DNA of 64,000 nucleotides from Holophagales bacterium (GCA_016714815.1 JADKBZ010000008.1:62001-126000); one strand, 5' to 3'. Shown: positions 16,194 through 25,949, counted from the first letter of the stretch. Notes: generated from the sequence alone by a model not told the origin. Made by a program: numbers and translations.

Positions 16194-18401
16194 ATGACGC
16201 CGCGCCTGCGCTCCGCCCTCCTCCTCCTCTCCGCCGCCGCCTTCCTCGCGCTTCCCTCCCCCGCCCCGGCCGACGAGGGGCAGTGGCCCCCCGAAGCCCT
16301 CGCAAAGCTCGGCACGGCCCGCTGGGGCGAGCTTTCGAGCCGCGGGCTCTCGCTGACGGCCCAGGACCTCTGGGACGGCTCCGGGGGGGGCCTCCTGACG
16401 GCCGTGATCGACGTCGGCGGCTGCACGGGGGCGTTCGTCTCCGAGGAGGGGCTCCTCCTGACGAACCACCACTGCGCCTTCGGGGCGATCCAGCTCGCCT
16501 CGACCCCCGAGAAGAACTACCTGCGCGACGGCTTCGTGTCGAAGACGCGCGCCGAAGAGGTCGAGGCCCGCGGCGGCGTCGGCAGGGTCCGCCTCCTCTC
16601 CCGCCTCGTCGACGTGACCGACCGCGTCCGCGGCCCGAAGAGCGCCTTCGCGAAGGCGACGAGCGACACCGCCCGCTACGAGGCCGTCGAGCGTGCGAAA
16701 AAGGAGATCGTCGCCGAGTGCGAGAAGGCGCCCGACCGGCGCTGCGCCGTGGCGGCGTTCGAGGACGGACGGACCTTCCAGCTCATGGAGCAGGTCGAGT
16801 TCCGCGACGTCCGGCTCGTCTACGCTCCGCCCAGGGGCGTCGGCGACTTCGGCGGCGAGGAAGACAACTTCCGCTGGCCCCGCCACGCGGGCGACTTCTC
16901 CGTCCTCAGGGTCTACGTCTCCCCCGAGGGCAAGCCCGCCGCCTACGCCAAGGAGAACGTCCCCTACCGGCCGAAGCGGTGGCTGAAGGTCGCCTCGAAG
17001 GGGATCGCCGAGGGGGACGTCGTGATGATCGCCGGCTTCCCGGGCCGGACGCAGCGTTACCTCACCCCGTCCGCCGTCGCGAACCAGGAGAAGTGGTTCT
17101 ACCCGCTCCGGTCGAAGACGCTTTCCGACCTGATCGCGATCCTGGCGGCCGAAGGGAAGAAGGACCCCGACACCGCCCTCCGCGTCTCCTCGGCGATCAA
17201 GGGCTACGGCAACGGCGAGACGAACTCGCGGGGGCAGATCGAGGGGCTCGCGCGCAACGGCGTCGCCGCGCGGGCCGAAGGCGAGGCGAAGGAGCTCGCC
17301 GCGTTCCTCGCGGGCCGGAAGGACCTCCCGGCCGCGTGGGCCGCGGCACCGGCCGAGCTCGAGAAGGTCCTCGCGGCCGACCGCACCGGACAGGAGCGCC
17401 GCTTCTACCTCGAGGAGGTGGAGAGGGTCTCCTCCTACCTCGGGTCGGCGCTCTCGGCCGTCCGCCGGGCGGAGGAGCGGAAGAAGCCCGACCTCGAGCG
17501 GGAGGCGGGCTACCAGGAGCGGGACCTCGACCGCGCCCGGCAGCGGGAGAAGGACCTGACCCGGTCCCTCGCCCCCGTCGCGGCGCGCCGGGCGCTCGCC
17601 TACCTCGTCGCGAAGACGCAGGCCGCCGCGGCCGAGAAACCCGTCCGAGCCTTCGACGAGACGTTCGGGAAATCGGCGACCGTCGAAGCGATCGAGGCGA
17701 AGCTCGCGGAGATGGACGCCGCCACCGCTCTCGGCGACGAGAAGACGCGTCTCTCCAACGTCGACGCCCAGCCCGCCGCGCTCGCCGCGTCGAAGGACCC
17801 GTACGTGAAGCTCGCCCTCGCGCTCCACCCCGACCTCGCCGCGCTCCGCGCCGCTCGGAAGGAGACGAACGGGGCCCTCCTCGTCTGGCGGCCTCTCTAC
17901 CTCTCCGCCCTCGAGGCGCTCCGTGCGTCGAAAGGGAAGGCGATCTACCCCGACGCGAACTCGACGCTCCGGGTCTCGTTCGCCACCGTCAAGGGCTACT
18001 CCCCCCGCGAGGCGGTGACCTTCACGCCCCGGACGTCCCTCAGAGGGGTCCTCGAGAAGGAGCGCGCCGCCGAACCGTTCGCCGCCCCGAAGAAGGTCCT
18101 CGACGCGGCCCGCGCCGCCGACTTCGGCACGTGGGCCGACCCGACCCTCGGAAGCGTCCCGGTCGGCTTCCTGACCGACGGCGACACGACCGGCGGCAAC
18201 TCGGGAAGCCCGACGATGAACGGAAGGGGCGAGGTCGTCGGCCTCAACTTCGACCGGGTCTGGGAGAACGTGGCGGGCGACTTCGGCTGGAGCCCCGAGC
18301 GGTCGCGGAACGTGAACGTCGACCTGCGCTACGCGCTCTGGATGATGGAGAGAGTGGACGGCGCGAGCGCCCTCGTGAAAGAGCTGCTGCCCTCGAAGTG
18401 A
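16194..18401 (+). CDS. S46 family dipeptidyl-peptidase, DPP11-like S1 arginine
   Basis: A 735-residue exported serine peptidase (signal peptide LLLLSAAAFLALPSPAPA) that removes dipeptides from peptide N-termini in the periplasm or at the cell surface. The catalytic triad is visible: TNHHC (His92/93), EEDNFRWPRHAGDF (Asp224) and GGNSGSP (Ser670). Eighteen residues after the serine comes Arg688 in GLNFDRVWE, the position that sets P1 preference in this family: Arg in the Asp/Glu-specific DPP11, Gly in DPP7. I therefore infer acidic P1 preference. Length is typical. The gene ends in a GTGA overlap with a peptide-binding lipoprotein, which fits export of the peptidase and uptake of its products. 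Confidence 0.93.
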   Translation: MTPRLRSALLLLSAAAFLALPSPAPADEGQWPPEALAKLGTARWGELSSRGLSLTAQDLWDGSGGGLLTAVIDVGGCTGAFVSEEGLLLTNHHCAFGAIQLASTPEKNYLRDGFVSKTRAEEVEARGGVGRVRLLSRLVDVTDRVRGPKSAFAKATSDTARYEAVERAKKEIVAECEKAPDRRCAVAAFEDGRTFQLMEQVEFRDVRLVYAPPRGVGDFGGEEDNFRWPRHAGDFSVLRVYVSPEGKPAAYAKENVPYRPKRWLKVASKGIAEGDVVMIAGFPGRTQRYLTPSAVANQEKWFYPLRSKTLSDLIAILAAEGKKDPDTALRVSSAIKGYGNGETNSRGQIEGLARNGVAARAEGEAKELAAFLAGRKDLPAAWAAAPAELEKVLAADRTGQERRFYLEEVERVSSYLGSALSAVRRAEERKKPDLEREAGYQERDLDRARQREKDLTRSLAPVAARRALAYLVAKTQAAAAEKPVRAFDETFGKSATVEAIEAKLAEMDAATALGDEKTRLSNVDAQPAALAASKDPYVKLALALHPDLAALRAARKETNGALLVWRPLYLSALEALRASKGKAIYPDANSTLRVSFATVKGYSPREAVTFTPRTSLRGVLEKERAAEPFAAPKKVLDAARAADFGTWADPTLGSVPVGFLTDGDTTGGNSGSPTMNGRGEVVGLNFDRVWENVAGDFGWSPERSRNVNVDLRYALWMMERVDGASALVKELLPSK

Positions 18402-19897
18402 GAAAGACGGCGGAGCTCCGCCGACGGCGGACGGCGGCCGTCCTTTGCTCCGTTCTGCTGATCGTGTCGGGCGCGGCCTGCCGCAGGCCGCGCCCGCAGA
18501 GGGCCATCGAGGTCCTCGTTCCGTTCCTCCCGGCCACGCTGGACCCGTTCGCCGACTCGCGCCTCGTGGCGCGATCCCTCTTCACCGCCATCTACGAACC
18601 CCTCGTCGAAGAGACCGCCCTCGGGCTCCGGCCGGCGATCGCCGAGAGCTGGACGAACCCCTCCCCCGACACCTGGATCTTCCGCATCTCCGAGAACGAA
18701 AGGTTCCACGACGGGGCTCCGGTGACGAGCCAGAACGTCGTGGATGCCGCCCTCGCCTCGAGAGCGTCGCTGGGTACGATCGCCGGCCTCGCCGACCTCC
18801 AGGCCATCGAGGTCGTGGACCAGAGGACCGTCCGGTTCCGCACGCACAGGCCCGCGGAGGACTTCCTGCTCGCCGTCTCCGCGCTCTTCGTCCCGCTGAA
18901 GTCCGGGCCGCGCTTCTGCGGGACCGGGCCCTATCACGTCGTCGCCCGCACGCCCGAACGGATTCTCCTCAGGTACCACTCCCGCCCTCACCACCCCTCG
19001 CCCTTCTTCCACGAGGTGGTGTTCCGTCGCTGCTCGAGCCCCTCCGAAGGGCTCCGGCTCCTGCGCCGTCCGGTCCCAACGGCCGCCCTCGACCCGTCCC
19101 GCGAGATGCTCGACGAGGCGCGCGCGAATTCCCGCTACCGCATCGTGACCTCGGAATCCGGCGGGCTGAGCTACCTTGCCGTCGGCTTTTCGGCGGGCGC
19201 CGGGCCGCTGGCGGACGTCCGGGTGAGGCGCGCCCTGCGGCTTGCCATTCACCTCTCGGAGCTGACGGCGGCCGGGACGATCTCCGGCGGAACGCCGGTG
19301 GGTCAGGTCATTCCTCCTGGCGCCTTCGGGTTCGACCCGAAACGAACCCCGCCCAGCCGCAATCTCGACGAGGCGCGCCGGCTCCTGGCGGACGCCGGCT
19401 ACCCGGACGGCTTCGACGCCACGCTCGACGTGAACCAGAATGGGCGCCGCACCGCCGAGGTTCTCGCGCAGCAGGTTGCGGAGGCGGGGATCCGCCTGCG
19501 CGTCGTCGTCCGCTCGCCGGACGCGTTCGTGGCCCGCATCCAGGGGAAGAGCCCGCTCTACCTCTACAGCTGGTTCGTCGGCCTCGACGCGGGGCTGGCG
19601 CTCAGGAACGCCTTCCACACGAAGGACGTTGCGCAAGGCCTCGGGACGCTGAACCGGACCGGCTACTCCAGCCCTGCGGTGGACGAGGCTCTCGCCGCCC
19701 TGGCCACGTCCACGAGCGCGGAGGAACGCCTGCGGAGTCTCCGCGCGATCTCGGACCTCCTCGACGCCGACCTTCCGTGGATTCCTCTCTTCTCCGCGCG
19801 CGAAGCCCGGATCCTTCCTGCCGGAATCAACCTGCCGCGCCGCCCCGACGGGCTCTTCGTCATCGCCGAGGCGCGCGCAGAGAACGACCGGCCCTGA
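18398..19897 (+). CDS. Extracellular solute-binding protein family 5 (peptide/nickel type) lipoprotein
   Basis: A 499-residue binding protein of the SBP_bac_5 family, which delivers oligopeptides, dipeptides or nickel to ABC importers. The N-terminus is a signal sequence (TAAVLCSVLLIVSGAAC) with a lipobox-like end at Cys28, suggesting a membrane-anchored lipoprotein. Family segments follow: LDPFADSRLVARSLFTAIYEPLV, PAIAESWTNPSPDTWIFRI, ERFHDGAPVTSQNVVDA, the ADVRVRRALRLAIH region and ARRLLADAGYPDGFDATLDV. The GTG start overlaps the S46 peptidase stop (GTGA at 18398-18401), the only start consistent with the signal peptide. No permease or ATPase genes are adjacent, so the transporter partner must be elsewhere. 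Confidence 0.88.
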   Translation: MRKTAELRRRRTAAVLCSVLLIVSGAACRRPRPQRAIEVLVPFLPATLDPFADSRLVARSLFTAIYEPLVEETALGLRPAIAESWTNPSPDTWIFRISENERFHDGAPVTSQNVVDAALASRASLGTIAGLADLQAIEVVDQRTVRFRTHRPAEDFLLAVSALFVPLKSGPRFCGTGPYHVVARTPERILLRYHSRPHHPSPFFHEVVFRRCSSPSEGLRLLRRPVPTAALDPSREMLDEARANSRYRIVTSESGGLSYLAVGFSAGAGPLADVRVRRALRLAIHLSELTAAGTISGGTPVGQVIPPGAFGFDPKRTPPSRNLDEARRLLADAGYPDGFDATLDVNQNGRRTAEVLAQQVAEAGIRLRVVVRSPDAFVARIQGKSPLYLYSWFVGLDAGLALRNAFHTKDVAQGLGTLNRTGYSSPAVDEALAALATSTSAEERLRSLRAISDLLDADLPWIPLFSAREARILPAGINLPRRPDGLFVIAEARAENDRP

Positions 19898-19907
19898 CCC
19901 GGCGGCG

Positions 19908-19932
19908 GGGAGGCGGGCCCCGCCCGCCTCCC
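19908..19932. terminator. Bidirectional terminator hairpin between converging genes
   Basis: An 11-bp perfect stem (gggaggcgggc with gcccgcctccc) with a 3-nt loop lies between the solute-binding-protein stop and the tricorn-like stop. The right side is followed by tcgttctc. Confidence 0.6.
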
Positions 19933-19948
19933 TCGTTCTCCTGCCGGC

Positions 19949-22900
19949 CTACTTCGTCTTCACCGGGTCCGCGGGCCGCTTCGGGAGGGACCGCGGCTCC
20001 CTCTCGATCGCCTTCAGGACCTCCGCCACGCCCCGCTCGAGCTGCGGGTCGCGGCCGGCGGCCACGGAGGCCGGGTCGTTCTCCACCTCGATGTCCGGAG
20101 CGACGCCCTTCCCTTCGATGATGTAGCTGCCGTCGACGTCGTTCGTCGCCTGCTGCGGGACGAAGACCTGCCCGCCGTCCAGGAGCGGGCCGCGGCCGGA
20201 GATGCCGACGACCCCGCCCCAGGTCCGCTTGCCGACGAGCGGGCCGAGCCCCGCCTTGCGGAAGCGCGCCGGGAAGATGTCGCCGTCCGACGCGGACGTC
20301 TCGTTGATGAGCGCCGCCAGGTGCCCGTGGAAGACGCTGCCGGGATAAGTTCCCGGCTCCTCGCTCGCCATCCCGAAGCGGGTCCCGAGGAGCTTCGAGT
20401 CGAGCCGCTCGAGGATCCACTGCGAGACGTTGCCGCCGCCGTTGGAGCGGACGTCGACGACGAGGCCTTCCTTGCGGATCTGCGGGTAGTACCACTTGAG
20501 GAACTCGTAGATGCCGGGGGCGCCCATGTCGGGGATGTGCAGGTAGCCGACCCGGCCGCCCGACATCTTCGTCACCTTCTCGAGGTTGCCGAGGACCCAG
20601 TCGAGGTAGAGGAGGCTGGCCTCGCTCTCCACCGGCTCGTACGTCGCCTTGCGCGCCCCCTCGAAGGCCGGCTTCCCGTTGAGCGTGAGCGTGACGGGAT
20701 GGGTCTTGTGCTGGAGGAGGCGGTAGGGATCGTCGTTCCCCGTCAGCTCCTCGCCGTCGATGGCGAGGACGTAATCGCCGACGCGGGCGTCGACGCCGAC
20801 CGCCGTGAGCGGCGAGCGGTACTTCTCTTCCTCGTTGTGGCCGCGGAAGATCGCCGCGATCCGGTAGCGACCGGCCTTCGCGTCCAGCTCGAACCGCGCG
20901 CCGGGGAGGCCCACCTTCGCCCGCGTCGGGCGCTCGATGTCCCCTTCCTCGATGTAGGCGTGGCCGACGTTCAGCTCGGACACCATCTCGCCGAGGACGT
21001 AGGTCAGGTCCGAGCGGTGGGAAACGTACGGCAGGAGCTGCCGGTACCTCGCGCCGATCGCCTTCCAGTCGTACCCGTGCATGTTGCGGACGTAGAAGAA
21101 GTCGCGGTAGCGGCGCCAGACCTCGTCGAAGATCGTCGCCCACTCTTCGGCCGGGACGCGGTCGACCACGAGCTCCTTCGTGGAGACGCTCTTGGGGTCC
21201 TTCGACTTCGGCTTGACGTCCCAGAGCTTGAAGCCCTTCTCCTTGCCGCCGCCCCGAACGAGGACCTTCTTCCCGTCGTCCGAGATCGCCCATCCGTCGA
21301 CGTCGGCGACGAGCTCGCTCTCCTCGCGCTCCTTCAGGTCGTAGATCGCGAGGGAGGTCTTCCTGTCGCTGTCGCGCCCGTAGAACCGCGCCCCCTCCTT
21401 CGCGTAGAGGAGCGCCGACTTCGTCACGGCGAGACCGTCGAGGTTGTCGGCCTCCACCGGGACGCGGACGACGCGCGCGGCGAGGCCGTCCCACTCGATG
21501 ACGACCGGCTTCGGCGCCTTCGCGGCGTCCTTCTTCCCGTCCCTGGCATCCTTCGAATCGCCCTTCTTCGCGTCCGCGGAGACCTTGTCGTCGTCGCCGT
21601 CCTTCTTGTCCGCGTCCTTCTTCCCGTCCTTCGCGTCGCCCGAGTTCACCTCGTCGCTCTCGGGCGCGAAGGGGCTCGCGACGTCCTTCCGGAGGGCGAG
21701 GGCGAAGATGCCGATCCGGCGATTCCCCGCATAGTTCCACTCGATGTCGGAGATCTGCGGCGCGAACTCGCGCTCCGCGAGGAAGTAGAGGAGCTTTCCC
21801 TCCGGGTCCCACGCGGGACCGTACGAGGAGAACATCTCGCTCGTCACGCGCTTCACCTTGCCGTCCGCCACGCTCCAGACGTGGAGGACGTTCATCCCGG
21901 TGTGCTCGCCCATCGAGAAGGCCAGGTGCGCGCCGTCGGGCGACCAGGCGTAGTCATCGATTCCGCCGAAGCGGTCGTCGGCGATCTCCACGACCTTCTT
22001 CCCGGCCACGGTCACGACGTAGAGCTTTCCGTCCTTGTCCGACAGGGCGAGGCGGGTGCCGTCGGGGGACCAGGCCGGCGCCGAGAGCATCGACCCGAAG
22101 GTCGTCGTCAGCTGTTCGGGCTTGCCGAGGCCGTCCTGCGAAACGAGCCAGAGCTGCTCTTCGCCCGTCCGGTCGGAGACATACGCGATCGTCTTCCCGT
22201 CGGGAGACCAGGCGGCGTGCTTGTCGTGGGCGCTGGAGGAGCGGGTCAGGTTGCGCGTCGCCCCCTTCTCGATCGGCGCCGTGAAGACGTCGCCGCGGGC
22301 GACGAAGAGGGCCCGCTCGCCCTTCGGCGAGAGGCCGAAGCTCTCGAGCCTCTTGTCGGCCGGGACCCGTGACGGCCGTGCGGCAAGGCCGTCGGACGGC
22401 ACGGTGATCGCGAGCGCCGTGTCCGCCTTCGACTTCACGTCGAAGAGCCGGAGCTCGCCCCCGAGCTCGTAGACGACGCGGCCCGCGGAATCCGAGCTGG
22501 CCCACCTCACGTCCCACGTCGTCGACTGCGTCAGCTTCTCGATGTTCTCGCCGGAGGGGTCGGCGGAGTAGAGGTTCAGGGTGCCGTCGCGGTCGGAGAC
22601 GAAGAAGATCTTCCCGCCGATCCACATCGGGTCGCGCTCGGTCCGCTTCGAGGGCGCGAGGACCTTCGAGGTTCCGGACGCGAGGTCGTAGACGAAGAGG
22701 TCCTGAGCCCAGCCCCCCTCGTAACGCTTCCAGGTGCGGAAGTCCCGGAAGAGCGGCGAGTAGACGAGCTTTGTCCCGTCGGGGCTGTAGTCGCCCGCGC
22801 CCGCCGTGTACATCGGGAGCTTCGCGGGCAGGCCTCCCGCAACGGGAACGGTGTAGAGGGCCGACTCCACCTTCGCGCTCTCGGCGTCGCGCAGCGAGCG

Positions 22901-23323
22901 GATAAGGACCTTCGCCCCGTCGGGCGTCCAGCCGTAGACCTGGTTGTCCACGCCGCCGCGCGGCGGCAGCGGCCCGCGCGCCGGGTACCACGTGAGACGC
23001 TTCGGGACGCCCCCTTCGGACGGGACGACGTAGACCTGCTCGTCTCCCTCGTACTGGCCGGTGAAGGCGATCCACTTCCCGTCGGGGGAGAACTTCGGGA
23101 AGAGCTCCTGCCCCGGGTGCGCGGTGACCCGGGCGGCCAGGCCACCGCCCGTGGCGGCCGTCCAGATGTCGCCGCCGTAGCAGAACGCCACGCGGCCTCC
23201 GTGGACGTCGGGGTAGCGGAGAAGCTTCGTCTGGGCCGCAGCCGGGAAGGAGAGTAGAAAGGCCGCAGCCGCGGTGGCGAGGGGCGCCGAGAGGCGCGAG
23301 GAGCGCCGGGAGCGTGGATTCAT
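19949..23323 (-). CDS. Tricorn-like exported protease (beta-propellers, PDZ, S41-type core)
   Basis: A 1124-residue protein with a signal peptide (LATAAAAFLLSFPAAAQ). The N-terminal half is TolB/WD-like propeller repeats (LFPKFSPDGKWIAFTGQYEGDEQ, AAWSPDGKTIAYVSDR and others). A Lys/Asp-rich linker at about 556-604 comes next, then the C1 helical region (EVWRRYRDFFYVRNMHG, about 720-740), a PDZ domain (about 795-875) and the C2 catalytic core with NVGHAYI and NETSASDGDIFPARF (Ser near 1010), followed by GPLVGKRTWGGVVGI. Tricorn enzymes trim peptides produced by larger proteases. ATG 23323 has ggagg 5 nt upstream; the frame stays open further upstream but without coding character. It is paralogous to 31733-35146. 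Confidence 0.92.
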   Translation of the reverse strand: MNPRSRRSSRLSAPLATAAAAFLLSFPAAAQTKLLRYPDVHGGRVAFCYGGDIWTAATGGGLAARVTAHPGQELFPKFSPDGKWIAFTGQYEGDEQVYVVPSEGGVPKRLTWYPARGPLPPRGGVDNQVYGWTPDGAKVLIRSLRDAESAKVESALYTVPVAGGLPAKLPMYTAGAGDYSPDGTKLVYSPLFRDFRTWKRYEGGWAQDLFVYDLASGTSKVLAPSKRTERDPMWIGGKIFFVSDRDGTLNLYSADPSGENIEKLTQSTTWDVRWASSDSAGRVVYELGGELRLFDVKSKADTALAITVPSDGLAARPSRVPADKRLESFGLSPKGERALFVARGDVFTAPIEKGATRNLTRSSSAHDKHAAWSPDGKTIAYVSDRTGEEQLWLVSQDGLGKPEQLTTTFGSMLSAPAWSPDGTRLALSDKDGKLYVVTVAGKKVVEIADDRFGGIDDYAWSPDGAHLAFSMGEHTGMNVLHVWSVADGKVKRVTSEMFSSYGPAWDPEGKLLYFLAEREFAPQISDIEWNYAGNRRIGIFALALRKDVASPFAPESDEVNSGDAKDGKKDADKKDGDDDKVSADAKKGDSKDARDGKKDAAKAPKPVVIEWDGLAARVVRVPVEADNLDGLAVTKSALLYAKEGARFYGRDSDRKTSLAIYDLKEREESELVADVDGWAISDDGKKVLVRGGGKEKGFKLWDVKPKSKDPKSVSTKELVVDRVPAEEWATIFDEVWRRYRDFFYVRNMHGYDWKAIGARYRQLLPYVSHRSDLTYVLGEMVSELNVGHAYIEEGDIERPTRAKVGLPGARFELDAKAGRYRIAAIFRGHNEEEKYRSPLTAVGVDARVGDYVLAIDGEELTGNDDPYRLLQHKTHPVTLTLNGKPAFEGARKATYEPVESEASLLYLDWVLGNLEKVTKMSGGRVGYLHIPDMGAPGIYEFLKWYYPQIRKEGLVVDVRSNGGGNVSQWILERLDSKLLGTRFGMASEEPGTYPGSVFHGHLAALINETSASDGDIFPARFRKAGLGPLVGKRTWGGVVGISGRGPLLDGGQVFVPQQATNDVDGSYIIEGKGVAPDIEVENDPASVAAGRDPQLERGVAEVLKAIEREPRSLPKRPADPVKTK

Positions 23324-23446
23324 CGGATCCTCCGCCGGGGATGGTAACGCCCGCCCGGCGGACCGCCGTGGCCCGGAGCGCCTGCCCCGGGGACGGGTCT
23401 CGCGCGGACGCGGCGCCCGGAGGAAGATGGGTCCTCGAGGCCGCTC

Positions 23447-25687
23447 ATGACGCACCGCAGCTCTCGCCGCAGGGCCGTCGTTTTCGCCGCGTCGCTTCTC
23501 GCCGCGTCCTGCGGACGCGCTCCCGCGATGCCTCCGGCGAAGGCCCGCCTCGACGGGTACCAGCTGAAGAGCTCCTTCTCCGAAGGGCTCGCGGTCCTTC
23601 AACGGTCGGACGACCTGGCGCTGGGCTTCGTCGACGCGAAGGGAACCGTCGTCATTCCGCCCCGGTTCCAGGACGCCGGGCGGTTCTCCGAGGGTCTCGC
23701 CGCCGCACGCGAGGAGTACCGGGAGGGGTTCGGGTACGTGGACCGGGCTGGACGGATGGTGATCCCACCGGGCTACGACGCGGCGCTTCCGTTCTCCGAG
23801 GGGCTCGCGGCCGTCCTCCTCGACGGGCGCTGGGGATTCGTCGACCGGACGGGCGCGGTCCGGATACCCCCTCGCTTCGACGACGTCTCCCCTTTCCGCG
23901 AGGGCCGCGCGCGGATCGTCGTCGACGGCCTCGCCGGGTTCGTGGACGCGGCCGGGAACGCCGTGATCGCGCCCGCCTGGTTCCGGGCGGGCGACTTCCA
24001 CGACGGGCTCGCCGCCGTCTGCGGCCGGAGCCGGTGCGGCTTCGTCGACCTCTCGGGGCGCGCCGCGATTCCTCTCGATTACGACGATGCCGGCTCCTTC
24101 GCGAACGGCCTCGCCCCCGTGAGGGCCGGCGAGAAGTGGGGCTACGTCGACCCCGGCGGCCGGATGGCGATCGCTCCGTCGTACGACGAAGCCGAGCCGT
24201 TCGCCGAGGGGCTCGCGCGGGTCGGGGTCGTCAAGGACGCCACGTTCGACACGAAGTTCGGCGGCTTCTCGGGACGGACGACGGTCAGCGGCTTCATCGA
24301 CCCCTCCGGGAAGTGGGTCGTCGAGCCGAAGATGCTCGGTGCGACGTCGTTCTCGGGAGGGTTCACCGCCGTCCGCCTGCCGGCCGGCGGCCTCTGCAGC
24401 GACTGCTACGACTTTCGGTTCATGGCAAAGGACGGCGTCTTCCTGCCCGGGCGCTACGACTTTGTCCGCCCCTTCTCGGAGGGGATCGCCGTCGTCGCGA
24501 GGTCCCGGAAGAGCCGGCTGATCGACGGGAAGGGCGTGCCCCTCGTCGAGCTCGACCTGAGCTATGTCGAGGACGAGGCGCGGAGCCCGGGCACACACGT
24601 CCCGCACAGGTTCGGCCTCGTCGACGTCGACGGGAAACCCGTCCTGCCCCACTCGCTCCTCTCGGCCCAGCCCTTCTCGGAGGGGCTCGCGCTCGTCGAG
24701 GAACGGTTGGACCGAAAGGTCCAGCGGAGGCGATTCATCGACCGGAAGGGCGAGACCGTCCTCGACGTTCCCGCCTCGCTCGGACAGGCGCTGCCTTTCG
24801 CTGGCGGGCTTTCCCTCGTGTCTGCGACGAGCGGCGGGAAGACGCTCTACGGCTTCATGAACAGGACCGGGACCGTCGTCGTCCCGATTCGGTTCGCGAA
24901 CGCGTCGCCTTTCTCGGAAGGGCTTGCGGCCGTAAAGGTCTCACGCGACCTCGGCGCGAACGACTGGGGCTACTTGGACGCGAAGGGCGCGTTCGTCATC
25001 GAACCCCGTTTCAAGGCGGCCGGGCCTTTCTCGAACGGGCTCGCGTTCGTCGAGTGGGTGACGAAGGAGCACCATCTCCTCTCCGGCGTGATCGACCCCG
25101 GCGGCCGCGTCGTCGTCGAGAAGCCGTTCTCGCAGGAGCTCTCGGGCGCCCTCTTCGGGACTCCGTCCGTCGAGCAGTTCCGGCGCCTGCAAGGCCTCCG
25201 GTTCGGCGAGCGGCTCGTCCCGCGGCACGACGCCTCGGGCCCTTCGTGGGCCGGACCGGACGGCCGGACCGTCGTCCCCGCCTCGCCCCTCGCCAGGGCC
25301 GGACTCTTCTCCGAGGGGAGAGCGCCGGTGCAGGCGAGGAGCGGTTCGCCGAGCGGGGTCTCGTGGGGCTACGCCGATCCCGGGGGCCGGCTCGCCGTTT
25401 CGGCCGTCCACGCCGCGGCCTTCCCGTTCTCCGAGGGGCTCGGACTCGTGCGCGACCTCGCGGGACGGTGGGGATGGGTCACGCCGTCGGGGGAGTGGGC
25501 CATCCCTCCGATGTGCCTGGAGGAGGCGAAGCCCTTCTCGGACAGACGCGCTCTCGTGAAGCTCAACGGGCGGTGGGGCTACCTCGACCGGGCCGGCCGC
25601 TTCGCGATCCCACCACGGTACGTTCGTGCGGAGGCGTTCTCGGAAGGGCTCGCCGTGACGGCGATGCCGGTGGGCCGCAGACCGTAA
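23447..25687 (+). CDS. WG-repeat lipoprotein
   Basis: A 746-residue secreted protein with a lipobox (SLLAASC, Cys22). Almost the whole mature chain is about sixteen WG/KWG-type beta repeats, each with a G-(F/Y)-(V/I/L)-D-x-x-G-x-x-(V/A)-(I/V)-x-P strand pair, such as GFVDAKGTVVIPPRF, GYVDRAGRMVIPPGY and GYLDRAGRFAIPPRY. They are separated by FSEGLA connectors. Such repeats are common in Leptospira and environmental bacteria; they probably form a repetitive surface scaffold with ligand-binding potential. No catalytic domain is visible. The gene is divergent from the tricorn-like gene (123-bp gap). Confidence 0.88.
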   Translation: MTHRSSRRRAVVFAASLLAASCGRAPAMPPAKARLDGYQLKSSFSEGLAVLQRSDDLALGFVDAKGTVVIPPRFQDAGRFSEGLAAAREEYREGFGYVDRAGRMVIPPGYDAALPFSEGLAAVLLDGRWGFVDRTGAVRIPPRFDDVSPFREGRARIVVDGLAGFVDAAGNAVIAPAWFRAGDFHDGLAAVCGRSRCGFVDLSGRAAIPLDYDDAGSFANGLAPVRAGEKWGYVDPGGRMAIAPSYDEAEPFAEGLARVGVVKDATFDTKFGGFSGRTTVSGFIDPSGKWVVEPKMLGATSFSGGFTAVRLPAGGLCSDCYDFRFMAKDGVFLPGRYDFVRPFSEGIAVVARSRKSRLIDGKGVPLVELDLSYVEDEARSPGTHVPHRFGLVDVDGKPVLPHSLLSAQPFSEGLALVEERLDRKVQRRRFIDRKGETVLDVPASLGQALPFAGGLSLVSATSGGKTLYGFMNRTGTVVVPIRFANASPFSEGLAAVKVSRDLGANDWGYLDAKGAFVIEPRFKAAGPFSNGLAFVEWVTKEHHLLSGVIDPGGRVVVEKPFSQELSGALFGTPSVEQFRRLQGLRFGERLVPRHDASGPSWAGPDGRTVVPASPLARAGLFSEGRAPVQARSGSPSGVSWGYADPGGRLAVSAVHAAAFPFSEGLGLVRDLAGRWGWVTPSGEWAIPPMCLEEAKPFSDRRALVKLNGRWGYLDRAGRFAIPPRYVRAEAFSEGLAVTAMPVGRRP

Positions 25688-25694
25688 TACACGA

Positions 25695-25730
25695 TTGCAC
25701 GCCTGGCACGGATTCCTTTAGAATCGTGCC
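25695..25730 (+). promoter_or_regulatory. Promoter/operator before the toxin-antitoxin-like pair
   Basis: TAGAAT (25719-25724) ends 6 nt before GTG 25731, with TTGCAC (25695-25700) 18 nt further upstream. An inverted repeat (ggcac-g-gattc, loop, gaatc-gtgcc; 25705-25730) covers the -10 box and abuts the start codon. This would suit autorepression of a leaderless message. Confidence 0.45.
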
Positions 25731-25949
25731 GTGAGCAGCCGCGAAGAGAGAGCCGACTGGCCCGTCCGGCGTATTGCCCTGGGCCAAGAACACGAGGGCA
25801 TAGACCCCGACGTGGCGGCGATGTCCCCCTCGCAGAGGATTGCCCTGGTCGAACGCCTGACGCGAAACGCCTGGGCGTTCAAGGGAGAGCCTGTCGATGG
25901 AGCGCGACTTCGTCGAGATGTTGTCCGCACTCAACGCGGCCGGCGTTGA
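25731..25949 (+). CDS. Small protein paired with nucleotidyltransferase (possible antitoxin)
   Basis: A 72-residue acidic/basic mixed protein: RADWPVRRIALGQEHEGID, MSPSQRIALVERLTRNAWAFKGEP, then an arginine-rich end (RLRRDVVRTQRGRR). I know this kind of small protein from positions directly in front of nucleotidyltransferase genes in many genomes. It overlaps the next gene by 53 nt in another frame, so expression is coupled. Start GTG 25731 has no Shine-Dalgarno but is positioned for leaderless translation. An antitoxin or accessory role is inferred only from context. Confidence 0.65.
   Translation: MSSREERADWPVRRIALGQEHEGIDPDVAAMSPSQRIALVERLTRNAWAFKGEPVDGARLRRDVVRTQRGRR

Noticed and set aside
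23324..24652. Upstream extension of the tricorn-like frame on the minus strand
   Set aside because: It runs antisense to the WG-repeat gene, and the signal peptide with Shine-Dalgarno marks the start at 23323.
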